DNA of 64,000 nt from NCBI GenBank assembly GCA_051418075.1, contig JBPRGG010000032.1:41036-105035 (forward strand), read 5' to 3'. The notes under the pieces were generated by a model. The model saw only the letters and a program-made list of their open reading frames with translations. It made no database searches and had not been told where the DNA came from. How positions within the stretch are numbered: the stretch's first letter is position 1; the number at the start of each line of letters is the position of its first letter. Position numbers and translations under genes: made by a program. Below, piece after piece: positions 7,822-16,206 of the stretch. Source of the DNA: JBPRGG01 sp051418075. Its GTDB lineage: Bacteria; Bacteroidota; Bacteroidia; Cytophagales; Cyclobacteriaceae.

Positions 7822-8811
7822 TTAATAGGCCCATTTCAGGAAAGAAGCGCCCCAGGTAAATCCACCACCAAAAGCCGCTAAAATCAAATTATCACCTTTT
7901 TTGAATTGATCCTCCCATTCCCATAAACACAGTGGTATAGTAGCTGCTGTAGTATTACCATAGCGGTCAATATTGAGGGTTACCTTATCCATACTTACCC
8001 CCATTCTTTTAGCCACACCTTCAATGATTCTTTTATTGGCCTGGTGAGGGATCAGGTATGCCACATCATCGCCGTCAAGATGATTTTTTTTCATGATCTC
8101 AACCGCTACATCTGCCATTTGAGTAACAGCATATTTAAAAACACTCTTACCATCCTGGTAAAAGTAATGTTCTCCCTTATCAATTGTCTCATGGGAGGAA
8201 GGGTAAGCAGACCCTCCGGCTTTTAAATATATCAGGTCCTTGCCGGATCCATCACTGCCTAAAATGGTGTCCCTGACTCCATATTCTGTATCTGTGGGCT
8301 CCAGCAATACCGCAGCAGCAGCGTCCCCAAACAATATACAGCTGTTCCTGTCTTTATAATTTGTAATGGAAGACATTTTATCGGCCCCCACCACAACTAT
8401 TTTTTTATGCTTTCCTGATTTAATAAAATTCACACCTGTTTCCAGGGCATATATAAAACCTGTACAGGCTGCCATCATATCAAAAGAAAAAGCATTTTTA
8501 GCTCCTACTGCATGAGAAATAAGATTAGAAGTAGAAGGAAACATCATATCAGGAGAGATAGTGGCACAAATTATACCATCTACTTCCATAGGATCTACCT
8601 CTTTTTTTTCCAACAAGCTTTTTACTGCTTCAGATCCCAAAATAGAGGTCCCTTTCCCCTCACCTTTCAGAATTCTTCTTTCTTTAATCCCGGTTCTGGT
8701 AGTGATCCATTCGTCAGAAGTTTCTACCATTTGTTCTAACTCCTGATTTGTTAGGATGTAAGGAGGGGCGTATCCTGCCACACCTGTGATAGCTGCGTTG
8801 ATGTGAGACAT
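7822..8811 (-). CDS. fabH: Beta-ketoacyl-ACP synthase III
   Basis: Condenses acetyl-CoA (or a branched starter acyl-CoA) with malonyl-ACP to start fatty acid synthesis. The 329-residue length fits the family. The catalytic triad is visible: Cys116 in MMAACTGF, the His of LIPHQANKR and the Asn of RYGNTTAAT. The thiolase-fold ends in AAFGGGFTWGA. Monocistronic: the neighbours are more than 200 bases away on both sides and it has its own terminator. Bacteroidota often carry more than one FabH copy; in such copies without adjacent plsX/rpmF the role may be auxiliary. Confidence 0.93.
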   Translation of the reverse strand: MSHINAAITGVAGYAPPYILTNQELEQMVETSDEWITTRTGIKERRILKGEGKGTSILGSEAVKSLLEKKEVDPMEVDGIICATISPDMMFPSTSNLISHAVGAKNAFSFDMMAACTGFIYALETGVNFIKSGKHKKIVVVGADKMSSITNYKDRNSCILFGDAAAAVLLEPTDTEYGVRDTILGSDGSGKDLIYLKAGGSAYPSSHETIDKGEHYFYQDGKSVFKYAVTQMADVAVEIMKKNHLDGDDVAYLIPHQANKRIIEGVAKRMGVSMDKVTLNIDRYGNTTAATIPLCLWEWEDQFKKGDNLILAAFGGGFTWGASFLKWAY

Positions 8812-9074
8812 TTATATATAAAATTAAGTGATTCTTAAGGTAATATTTAATTTGTAAATTTTAAAATTCGTCAATATTACTAGGTTGCACCAAGTAAATC
8901 AAGGAAAATTTTATTAATTTATGTTTCTTATTGGGAGAATAGAAAATTTCATGAATTATTACCAATAAAAATTAACAATTCCCGTTTAATGTTTATACAA
9001 TAGTTAATTTATACTGTCAGTACTGCACAGTTATTAAATAGCTCATTGGATTCATTGTTTTAGGTTTAGTTTTC

Positions 9075-9100
9075 AAGCTCTGCTTAACAAAGCAGAGCTT
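9075..9100. terminator. Hairpin downstream of the GH2 gene
   Basis: A perfect 11-bp inverted repeat (AAGCTCTGCTT, loop AACA) ends 6 bases beyond the GH2 stop. The stem is strong. The U-tract is better on the plus strand (ATTTTATT) than on the minus strand, so its use by the GH2 transcript rests on position. Confidence 0.6.
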
Positions 9101-9106
9101 ATTTTA

Positions 9107-11881
9107 TTAGTGCCCAAATTTAAAATACAGTGTGCCACTTAAACTGTTACGGGGTTTGCCACTGGTAAAAAATATGTTTTTCTTACCTTGGGGCCCCAAC
9201 TGTTCTGCTTTTTTAAATTTCGTCCCTATAGGGCTGATACCATGCATTAAAGAAATACTCCCTGAGGGAAAGGGCGGTTCCGTATTTTCATTATAGGCCC
9301 CTTCTGGTTCTGCCGGGGTAAACAGTCTCAGGTAAAGGTCCGGATCAGCTGAAACGATGGTAAATGGACTTTCTTCATTTTCAATTACCGCCCAGTAGAG
9401 GTCTGCGTGATAACCTTTAAATTCAGGATAAAGCCAGGACTCTCCGGTGACAGTATTATTATAATCCTTTTGCCAAACATTATATTCAGTGCCTTTCAAT
9501 CGATTTTTCCAGACCCGATAAGGTCCTTTACCCAACCATTTGACCCCAGTTACCTTTTCTTCAGGATAATCAAAATTAATTCCTAAATAATCATGATAAC
9601 CTGTACTGATATAATCATAATCCAATTGCAGCCATCCATTACCCAACATCCTGTATTCCAGCTTCTTCATGTCGCCATCCAGTTCTACCTGTACCAAATA
9701 ATCATTTCCCTGAGGAAAGTGTCTGATAGATTGAAAAGTAGTACTGTCGTGGGCTAAAACCGGACCATTTTTAAATGATACCGGACCATCCTGATTAACT
9801 ACCCTGGATATGGTGCCGCTGTTTTTACTTATGCTAACTTCCACACCATTGGCAGAAAGAATAATCTGATCACCTTCTTCCTTACCGGATGCCTTTGCAG
9901 AAGTGCTTTCCAACAGGGCCTGAGCCATGGCCTTCTGGTCTTTAATGGGCCAGGTCCATTGATAAATCTCGCGTCCATGAGGATCGGTAGCCCTGACATA
10001 CAAGGCATCATAGTTGTTCCAGTTATCCGGCAGACCCAGATTAAGCATTCCTTTTTCACCAGGTGCAATCGAAGGTGGCTGGGAATTGCCCTGATTTTCC
10101 ACCAGATGGCCATTCGATTGGGCTTCCGGCCGGGGAAAGTTCACTAATTCCCATTCAAATTCACACTGATCGAGGTTGGTGTATAAGTAGCGGTTTTCCA
10201 GCTCCAGCTGTCCATCGAAATAAGGTGTCAGGTGATTTTGCTTAATATATACGGGAGACCAGATTTCCCTGATGGTATAAAAGCTGCCTTCCTTTTCCCG
10301 ATAAGGGCCTACAATTCCGTCCGGGGCATTGCTGCCAAAAACATCTACCTTACCATCCAGATCAGTCCGGACTACACCCTCATCAGCAAAAACCCATAAA
10401 AACCCTCCCGCTCCCAGAGGATTTTCCAGCATCAGGTTCCAATAATCATCTAAACCTGCTCCATGCCCCCCATCAAATAATCCATGCAAAAATTCGGTGG
10501 GAAAAAACACTTCACGTCCATGAAACAAGGTTCCGGTACAACAATTATAATCTTTGTAATGCTGGGTATCAGTATTTCGGAAAATTGCCCAGGGATGGAT
10601 CAAAGGACGCTTTTGGGGGTCGTAAAGGTGAAAATCATCATCCAATTCAAAATTATTTCCCCCTTCATTACCATTATCCCAGACTACAATAGAGGGGTGA
10701 TTAACATCCCGAATGATCATTTCCCGAACCAGCTTCCTGCCAACTTCCGTATCATAAGCATCTTGCCAACCGGCCAGTTCATCCAAAACAAAAAGGCCTA
10801 GTGAATCACAAACATCCAGAAAATGTACATCGGGAGGATAATGAGACATCCTTACTGAATTCATATTCATATCCTTGATCAGCTGAACATCCTGAATGCT
10901 TAATGCTTTACTGGTGGTACGACCAGAAGTGGGCCAGAAACTATGACGGTTCACTCCTTTAAATATCACTTTCTCACCATTAACATATATGCCATTACCG
11001 GGACGTAGTTCCACAGTGCGAAACCCAAACTTATCTTCTACTTCATGAACAACCTCTCCATTATTCAAAAGGGCTACTTTTACTTTATACAGATGAGGAA
11101 ATTCGGGATTCCAGGGAGTAGGATTATCCAATTTCTGGATCAGAGTAATGTGTGTATCACCTCTGTTTAAAGGCTGCTGAAATTTTGAACCTACCGGCTT
11201 ATCCTCCAGTGTTACAATCTGAGCTTCTACCTGATCAGCTCTTCTAATATTATCCAGGTAAACATCCATGTGGAAGTCTCCTGATTGAAGGGCATCAATG
11301 GCAATGCGCTCAATGTTTTCTGCCGGTAAAGCTTCCAGGTACACAGGTCTGAAAATACCGCCAAATATCCAGTAATCAGCCTGTCTTTCTGCTTCATTAA
11401 CAGATTGATTTGCTGACTGTTTACTGACAGTAACTTCCAGCAAATTTTGTTCATTGTACCTTAACAGATCAGAAATATCATATTTGAATCGATAGAATGA
11501 TCCCTGATGTATCGGACCAGCAGACTTTCCATTGATTCTCACCTCGGTATCGGTCATAGAGCCTTCGAATACGATATTAATTTTCTTATTTTCCCAGGCT
11601 TCCGGCACTGAAAACTCATAGCGGTACATACCTTTTTCGGAAGAATGTTTTTCCGGTTTTTCTCTTCCATAATTATAATGTCCGAAACCCTGCAGTTCCC
11701 ATTGGGAAGGTACCGGAATGGTAGTCCATTGACCACTATTCATACCATCTGTGCAGTAAAATTCCCAGTCTACAGTATGGTCTTTATCAGTTCCTGATAA
11801 ATATTGGAATTCTGTGGTTTGAGCTATTGATTGCCCCCAATTGATCAATATGATCAGAACAATCAAGCTAAAATTTCGCAT
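9107..11881 (-). CDS. Glycoside hydrolase family 2, exported
   Basis: A ~924-residue GH2 enzyme (beta-galactosidase-like) with jelly-roll, Ig-like and TIM-barrel domains. The frame is open further upstream (to 11938), but the ATG at 11881 gives a clean signal peptide (MRNFSLIVLIILINWGQSIAQ), so that start is preferred. Sugar-binding RHSFWPTSGR and MSHYPP motifs precede the acid/base Glu406 in WDNGNEGG; Glu463 in PTEFLHG is the probable nucleophile. The ~330 C-terminal residues resemble the beta-galactosidase small-chain region. Substrate specificity (galactoside, glucuronide or other) cannot be read from the sequence. It has no partner in its transcription unit. Confidence 0.85.
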   Translation of the reverse strand: MRNFSLIVLIILINWGQSIAQTTEFQYLSGTDKDHTVDWEFYCTDGMNSGQWTTIPVPSQWELQGFGHYNYGREKPEKHSSEKGMYRYEFSVPEAWENKKINIVFEGSMTDTEVRINGKSAGPIHQGSFYRFKYDISDLLRYNEQNLLEVTVSKQSANQSVNEAERQADYWIFGGIFRPVYLEALPAENIERIAIDALQSGDFHMDVYLDNIRRADQVEAQIVTLEDKPVGSKFQQPLNRGDTHITLIQKLDNPTPWNPEFPHLYKVKVALLNNGEVVHEVEDKFGFRTVELRPGNGIYVNGEKVIFKGVNRHSFWPTSGRTTSKALSIQDVQLIKDMNMNSVRMSHYPPDVHFLDVCDSLGLFVLDELAGWQDAYDTEVGRKLVREMIIRDVNHPSIVVWDNGNEGGNNFELDDDFHLYDPQKRPLIHPWAIFRNTDTQHYKDYNCCTGTLFHGREVFFPTEFLHGLFDGGHGAGLDDYWNLMLENPLGAGGFLWVFADEGVVRTDLDGKVDVFGSNAPDGIVGPYREKEGSFYTIREIWSPVYIKQNHLTPYFDGQLELENRYLYTNLDQCEFEWELVNFPRPEAQSNGHLVENQGNSQPPSIAPGEKGMLNLGLPDNWNNYDALYVRATDPHGREIYQWTWPIKDQKAMAQALLESTSAKASGKEEGDQIILSANGVEVSISKNSGTISRVVNQDGPVSFKNGPVLAHDSTTFQSIRHFPQGNDYLVQVELDGDMKKLEYRMLGNGWLQLDYDYISTGYHDYLGINFDYPEEKVTGVKWLGKGPYRVWKNRLKGTEYNVWQKDYNNTVTGESWLYPEFKGYHADLYWAVIENEESPFTIVSADPDLYLRLFTPAEPEGAYNENTEPPFPSGSISLMHGISPIGTKFKKAEQLGPQGKKNIFFTSGKPRNSLSGTLYFKFGH

Positions 11882-12076
11882 ATCAAGTTGGTTTATTTTG
11901 GATGTAAAATGAATACCCGAAGATAAGGAAAAAAACAAAACAGGGTAAATAGAATTATATTTTTACTCCGGCCACTTCAGCTAATAAAAACCATAGTTTC
12001 TAAGCAATGGGGACCTGACATTTTTGTAAAATGTGGAATTAAAAACAGCAAAAACAGCCTCAGGTCTTCAAAAGAA

Positions 12077-12424
12077 CTAATCTATTTTTTCACAAATGAT
12101 TCTCCTGATAAAAAAAGCCTTTCGTTCCCTCAGAACCAATTGTTTGTCGGTTAATTTTTCTATTTTACTTTCATAGCCATCCATATCCAGTAATGTTCCC
12201 CTGATCTGGTAGTTGGTAGTGGAATGATGATAATGGTTAATCACCTTGCCATCAGGAAGAAATTCCCAGATAATCTTTTCTCCGTCTTTCCCCCTGGGGG
12301 AAGGTTGATCCAGGTAAATAATTTCAGCCACTTTCCACTTACCTAAAATCCTGGATTTATCAATTTCCTGTCCCTGAGCATTCAAGCCTAAAAATAAGCA
12401 TACCGTAATTATAAAAAGTTTCAT
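12077..12424 (-). CDS. Small exported lipocalin-like protein
   Basis: A 115-residue protein with a signal peptide (MKLFIITVCLFLGLNAQGQ) and a single small domain starting ILGKWKVAEI and containing WEFLPDGKV, which resembles the short lipocalin-like/DUF beta-sheet proteins of Bacteroidota. No catalytic motif is recognised. It begins 11 bases after the di-haem peroxidase gene, so is probably co-transcribed with it and the MbnP-like gene. Confidence 0.6.
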   Translation of the reverse strand: MKLFIITVCLFLGLNAQGQEIDKSRILGKWKVAEIIYLDQPSPRGKDGEKIIWEFLPDGKVINHYHHSTTNYQIRGTLLDMDGYESKIEKLTDKQLVLRERKAFFIRRIICEKID

Positions 12425-12435
12425 GATTGAAAAAT

Positions 12436-13485
12436 CTAATTTTTGACAAATGGGTCACTCAACGCCGGATTATTGATAAAACTGGTATCCGTTAAAGTTT
12501 TAAGGAAATTAATCAAATCAATCTTTTCATCTTCAGTAAGATTGATACCACCTTCATGATTCATCAAGGGGTCTGTAAAAGGCGTAAAATGCACATTGTC
12601 GCTGTAAAAATCAACAACTTCCTTCAGGGTACTGAAGCGATTATCGTGCATATAGGGTGCAGTCAGCTCAATATTTCGTAAGGTAGGTGTCTTAAACCGT
12701 CCTAAATCCATGGAATCACCAGTCACCATAAAATGTCCCTGATCAGTCCCTTCAAAGGTCTGATTTAAGCCATTATTGTGATACAAATTATCTTTAAATA
12801 AAACTGTACCATGGCAATGGAAACAATCGCCATCCTCAGAATAAAAAAGATTAAAACCGCGATATTCCGATTCGCTCAACTGGACTTCATTCCGTAAATA
12901 CTGATCAAACTTTGAATTTCCTGAGATCAGGGTGCGTTCAAATTGAGCCAGGGCCTTTGCCAGTTCCTCATACCCAATCTGCTCGGCTCCGAATGCATTT
13001 TTGAATAATTGGGGATATTGAGGATGGTCATTGAATTTACTCAGGTCAGCCTGGAAAAATTCCTTTACTTCAAAAAGCATGATATCCTCCAGGGTTCCTT
13101 CTACCTCACCATGCCATAGAAAAATCTTATCCCATCCCAGGTTCAAATGAGGCATAATTCCAAGTTCCAAATCATGCACCTGATGATCAGCCGATGAAAA
13201 AGCATACTCTTGTTGGTGGCAGGTAGCACAAGACATGCTTTCTTCATGATGAAGCATGGGATCATAAAACAACATCCGCCCCAGGGCCACCCCTTCCTTG
13301 GAAATGGGGTTATCCTCCGGAACATTCAGAGGGGGGAATTTGGCAGGAGTTTCCGGTAAAAAAAATGTGGGCTCTGAGGGAGACTCCTGTTCGATATCTA
13401 CAGTTTTCATTTGATCTGATTCACAGCTGCTTAGCCAAACATTCATCAAACCAAAAAGTAAAAAGGCAAAAAATAATTTTTTCAT
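12436..13485 (-). CDS. Di-haem cytochrome c peroxidase / MauG-MbnH family lipoprotein
   Basis: A 349-residue exported protein with lipobox Cys21 and two c-type haem motifs: CATCH (86-90) and CFHCH (221-225). The PTLRNIELTAPYMHDNRFSTL block is typical of the CcpA/MauG family. It follows the MbnP-like gene by six bases; a TTG (13491) precedes the ATG at 13485, which gives the better signal peptide. In methanobactin-type operons MbnH, of this family, oxidises a tryptophan of MbnP to kynurenine; the gene pairing here argues for the same partner modification rather than plain H2O2 detoxification (inference). Haem attachment requires export to the periplasm. Confidence 0.85.
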   Translation of the reverse strand: MKKLFFAFLLFGLMNVWLSSCESDQMKTVDIEQESPSEPTFFLPETPAKFPPLNVPEDNPISKEGVALGRMLFYDPMLHHEESMSCATCHQQEYAFSSADHQVHDLELGIMPHLNLGWDKIFLWHGEVEGTLEDIMLFEVKEFFQADLSKFNDHPQYPQLFKNAFGAEQIGYEELAKALAQFERTLISGNSKFDQYLRNEVQLSESEYRGFNLFYSEDGDCFHCHGTVLFKDNLYHNNGLNQTFEGTDQGHFMVTGDSMDLGRFKTPTLRNIELTAPYMHDNRFSTLKEVVDFYSDNVHFTPFTDPLMNHEGGINLTEDEKIDLINFLKTLTDTSFINNPALSDPFVKN

Positions 13486-13491
13486 GATCAA

Positions 13492-14289
13492 CTAATTTCT
13501 TCTGAAAATATAACCTGTGGAAAAAGCATCAGCTCCATTCTCCTTAAGTATTTGTTGTGCTTGTTGGTTGCCCATTATAGCAGGGCCAAATTCCTCAATA
13601 TTATATTCATGAGGTGTTCTGTACCATTCATTTAAATTCATTAATACCTGCACTTCCCAACTATCATTATTAACGAAAAATGCTGAATTAGGTAATATAA
13701 TTTCTATGAAATTTTCATGTAATTTACCATCCTTGGTTTGCAACCGGCCAAAGTGGGTGTTGAAGCTACCGGTAGAGCCATCTTCCTGTATAAAGCGTCC
13801 CTCAAATTTCATGTAATGATAGCCACCTCCCATAGGAATTGGCCATTCCATGTTGTTATTTTCCTGGGTAGCCGGAAGGCCAAATGACTTATTTTTCAGG
13901 GAATCAAGGCCAAAAATAAAGGAAATATAAGTATATTCCCCATTGGGAACATTGTCTATTATCAACTGTCTGGTTTCAGGAAAATCGATATCTCTGTAAT
14001 GAAAAGTATCAATTTCGAAGATCTCGCCGTCATATTGATGCAACACGATATCGGAAATATAATACCTTAGGGTCATGACGCTGTAACGGTTTCCGGCATC
14101 ATTGGCATAGCGAATATCATTATAAACCACCCCTTCTCCATCAATAGTATGATCAAAATTGAGATATAAAGTGTTAGTTTCAACGTTTAAGGTGTCATTT
14201 GAGACATCATCCTCATGTATTTTATCCTGGCAAGATAACAGGATGATACTGAAAGAAAAAATACTCAATCCGATAAGGGCCTTGTTCAT
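13492..14289 (-). CDS. MbnP-family lipoprotein
   Basis: A 265-residue lipoprotein (lipobox LLSC, Cys20). The order LYLNFDHTIDG, RYYISDIVLH, IDNVPNGEYTYISFIFGLD, MEWPIPMGGGYHYMKFEGRF and FIEIILP is characteristic of the MbnP family, whose characterised members bind copper and carry a kynurenine made from tryptophan by the partner MbnH. The tryptophan in MEWPIPMGGGYH sits in the conserved block, though which tryptophan is modified cannot be told here. First gene of a three-gene minus-strand unit with the di-haem enzyme. A copper-related or redox role at the periplasm/outer membrane is likely by family. Confidence 0.8.
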   Translation of the reverse strand: MNKALIGLSIFSFSIILLSCQDKIHEDDVSNDTLNVETNTLYLNFDHTIDGEGVVYNDIRYANDAGNRYSVMTLRYYISDIVLHQYDGEIFEIDTFHYRDIDFPETRQLIIDNVPNGEYTYISFIFGLDSLKNKSFGLPATQENNNMEWPIPMGGGYHYMKFEGRFIQEDGSTGSFNTHFGRLQTKDGKLHENFIEIILPNSAFFVNNDSWEVQVLMNLNEWYRTPHEYNIEEFGPAIMGNQQAQQILKENGADAFSTGYIFRRN

Positions 14290-14506
14290 ATTAGAGGGTT
14301 TTTAAATTATAACGTTCCTCTTGAGCTGTTTATTTATCTTTACATTAAAATTACAACATTGTTGCAAAAACCAGGAGTTAAGTTAAAAAATTAACTTATT
14401 ATTAACAACTAAATTTATCCGGATTTTTTTTCATTTATCTTTAATAGAACCACTTCAGTTCATTTTTACAGCATAGTTAAATCAGGAACAAAATACAAAT
14501 CTAAAC

Positions 14507-14550
14507 AACAACAAATAAAAAAAAACTGACCGGGATCATACCTGGTCAGT
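14507..14550 (-). terminator. Intrinsic terminator of the DUF1080 gene
   Basis: ACTGACCGGG pairs with CCTGGTCAGT (one G-U type pair, loop ATCATA) at 14525-14550. On the minus strand it is followed by a run of nine T. It lies 28 bases beyond the stop of the DUF1080 gene. Confidence 0.85.
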
Positions 14551-14578
14551 CTTTTCAAAATATAAATAAAATGTGTCT

Positions 14579-15973
14579 TTACATGGCCTGTTCAGAAAGG
14601 TCAAGTATTTTAATGCTTCGGAACGATACCCTGTTACCATGGTCCTGTAACAGGATATGGCCTTTTTCTGCTTCTCCGAAATTATCCCATTTGGCATACT
14701 TGCTTTCAGATACAAGTTTTCGGAATTCTTCACTTCCTCTTTCAAATTCTAAAACTTTACGTCCATTGAGCCAGTGTTCAACCTTATTATCCTTGGAAAT
14801 GATCATGGCCTGATTCCATTCCCCGATTTTTTTTGCCCGCTTTTCCTCAGCTTTTATCAGATCATAAAGAGAGGCAAGTGTCCTGGAACCTTCATGATTT
14901 CCCAGTTTGGCATCCGGATGAACTTCATCATCCAGGATCTGGTATTCCAATCCAATAGCAGAACCTCTGGTTTGCTCATTTTCAGTAACAAAATATTTAA
15001 TGCCACTATTGGCACCTTCCGTCAGTTTAAAATCTACCTTAAAGATGAAATCACTGTATTCATTTTCAGTTACAATGTCACCACCATGCTGAGATTCAGC
15101 GCCACCGGAAGCTAAAACTGTAAGGTTACCGTCTTCCACTTCCCAACCCATTTCCGGAAAACTTTCCTGGTGGGCACCTCTCCAATGGTCTGTAGAATTT
15201 CCATCAAACAATAATTTCCAGCCATCCGCTTTTTCTTTTTCTGTTAATTCGTTTATCAGGTAGCTGATTTCCATGGCATCAGATTCCATTTGATATTTCT
15301 CCAAAGAATCTGTCATGATCCGGATATTCCTCCAGCGTACCTGAACACCTTCTTTTTGGGGATCATCGCCCACTCCATGTACCTGTAAAGCAATAAATCC
15401 GGTAGGAGTCAAATCATCTACCAGGTTGGCTGCTGGCACCCCATTGATCCAGGTCTGGATATGATGCCCAATGGCTTCTACCCGGTATTTATTCCATTCT
15501 CCCTGCTTAAAAGCATTGCGGGCAGCTTCATTTTGGCTTAAATCATATAACCATCCTCTTCTGGCTTCATCATAAATTCCACCACTGTAAGCTCTTGGTG
15601 AAGGATCAATTTCCACCTGGTAGCCATGCACTCTGCCATCACGGTATTCCGGAATGCTATTGCTCCTGATTTGAATACCTGAATTTAAAAGGCTATCTAC
15701 TTTATATTCCACCTCAAATATAAAGTCACCATAATTTTCATTAGTACAGAGAAAACTGTTAGGAGTACCCAAAACGGTAGAACCCACTATTTCTCCATTT
15801 TCCACTGTATAAATGGCTTCTCCACCCCTTTGGGTCCACCCTTCAAGGTTTTCACCATCAAAAAGGCTTTCCCAGGGTCCGTCATAGGCTTGTTGTGGAG
15901 CATCACAAGCATACATTGAGACAAATGCCAACAGGATAAGGCTCAATCTTTTAAAGTTACTGATCAAGTTCAT
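14579..15973 (-). CDS. Lipoprotein with two DUF1080 (3-keto-disaccharide hydrolase) domains
   Basis: A 464-residue lipoprotein (Cys23 after a hydrophobic signal) with two tandem DUF1080 jelly-roll domains at about residues 33-220 and 250-460. Each begins with the diagnostic WESLFDGENLEGW / WKLLFDGNSTDHW block and ends with a VRWRNIRI / VSFRSIKI strand. Characterised DUF1080 proteins cleave 3-keto-glycosides that have been oxidised by Gfo/Idh enzymes, in the periplasm. It is transcribed divergently from the sulfatase gene, sharing a 233-base intergenic region, so it likely belongs with that glycan locus. No 3-keto-forming oxidoreductase is adjacent. Confidence 0.85.
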   Translation of the reverse strand: MNLISNFKRLSLILLAFVSMYACDAPQQAYDGPWESLFDGENLEGWTQRGGEAIYTVENGEIVGSTVLGTPNSFLCTNENYGDFIFEVEYKVDSLLNSGIQIRSNSIPEYRDGRVHGYQVEIDPSPRAYSGGIYDEARRGWLYDLSQNEAARNAFKQGEWNKYRVEAIGHHIQTWINGVPAANLVDDLTPTGFIALQVHGVGDDPQKEGVQVRWRNIRIMTDSLEKYQMESDAMEISYLINELTEKEKADGWKLLFDGNSTDHWRGAHQESFPEMGWEVEDGNLTVLASGGAESQHGGDIVTENEYSDFIFKVDFKLTEGANSGIKYFVTENEQTRGSAIGLEYQILDDEVHPDAKLGNHEGSRTLASLYDLIKAEEKRAKKIGEWNQAMIISKDNKVEHWLNGRKVLEFERGSEEFRKLVSESKYAKWDNFGEAEKGHILLQDHGNRVSFRSIKILDLSEQAM

Positions 15974-16021
15974 ATTTAAATAATTTGGTTTTGATATAGT
16001 TATTACACTGGTAAATCCAAT

Positions 16022-16039
16022 GAATGCAAACGTGAAACT
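16022..16039. promoter_or_regulatory. Candidate LacI-type operator in the DUF1080/sulfatase intergenic region
   Basis: ATGCAAACGTGAAAC lies about 50 bases upstream of the DUF1080 start codon and resembles the site before the SDR operon (11 of 14 matches). It could affect both divergent genes. The palindrome is poor, so confidence is low. Confidence 0.3.
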
Positions 16040-16124
16040 AATATACCTAATATTTTAATAGAATAAAATAATTGCACCGGAAATATGCCAGGCAGAATAA
16101 AAATATTGCACCTGATAAGCCATT

Positions 16125-16155
16125 TTGATTCAAAATACTTTGGTTTTTATTTTGG
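16125..16155 (+). promoter_or_regulatory. Candidate promoter of the sulfatase-rhamnosidase operon
   Basis: TTG (16125-16127), a 20-base spacer and TATTTTGG (16148-16155) approximate the Bacteroidota -33/-7 consensus TTG / TAnnTTTG with one mismatch. The predicted transcript would start about 45 bases before the sulfatase ATG. Confidence 0.4.
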
Positions 16156-16206
16156 CACAATGCTTAAATTAATATATTTAAACCAACAGATATAATTAAT
16201 ACAATC

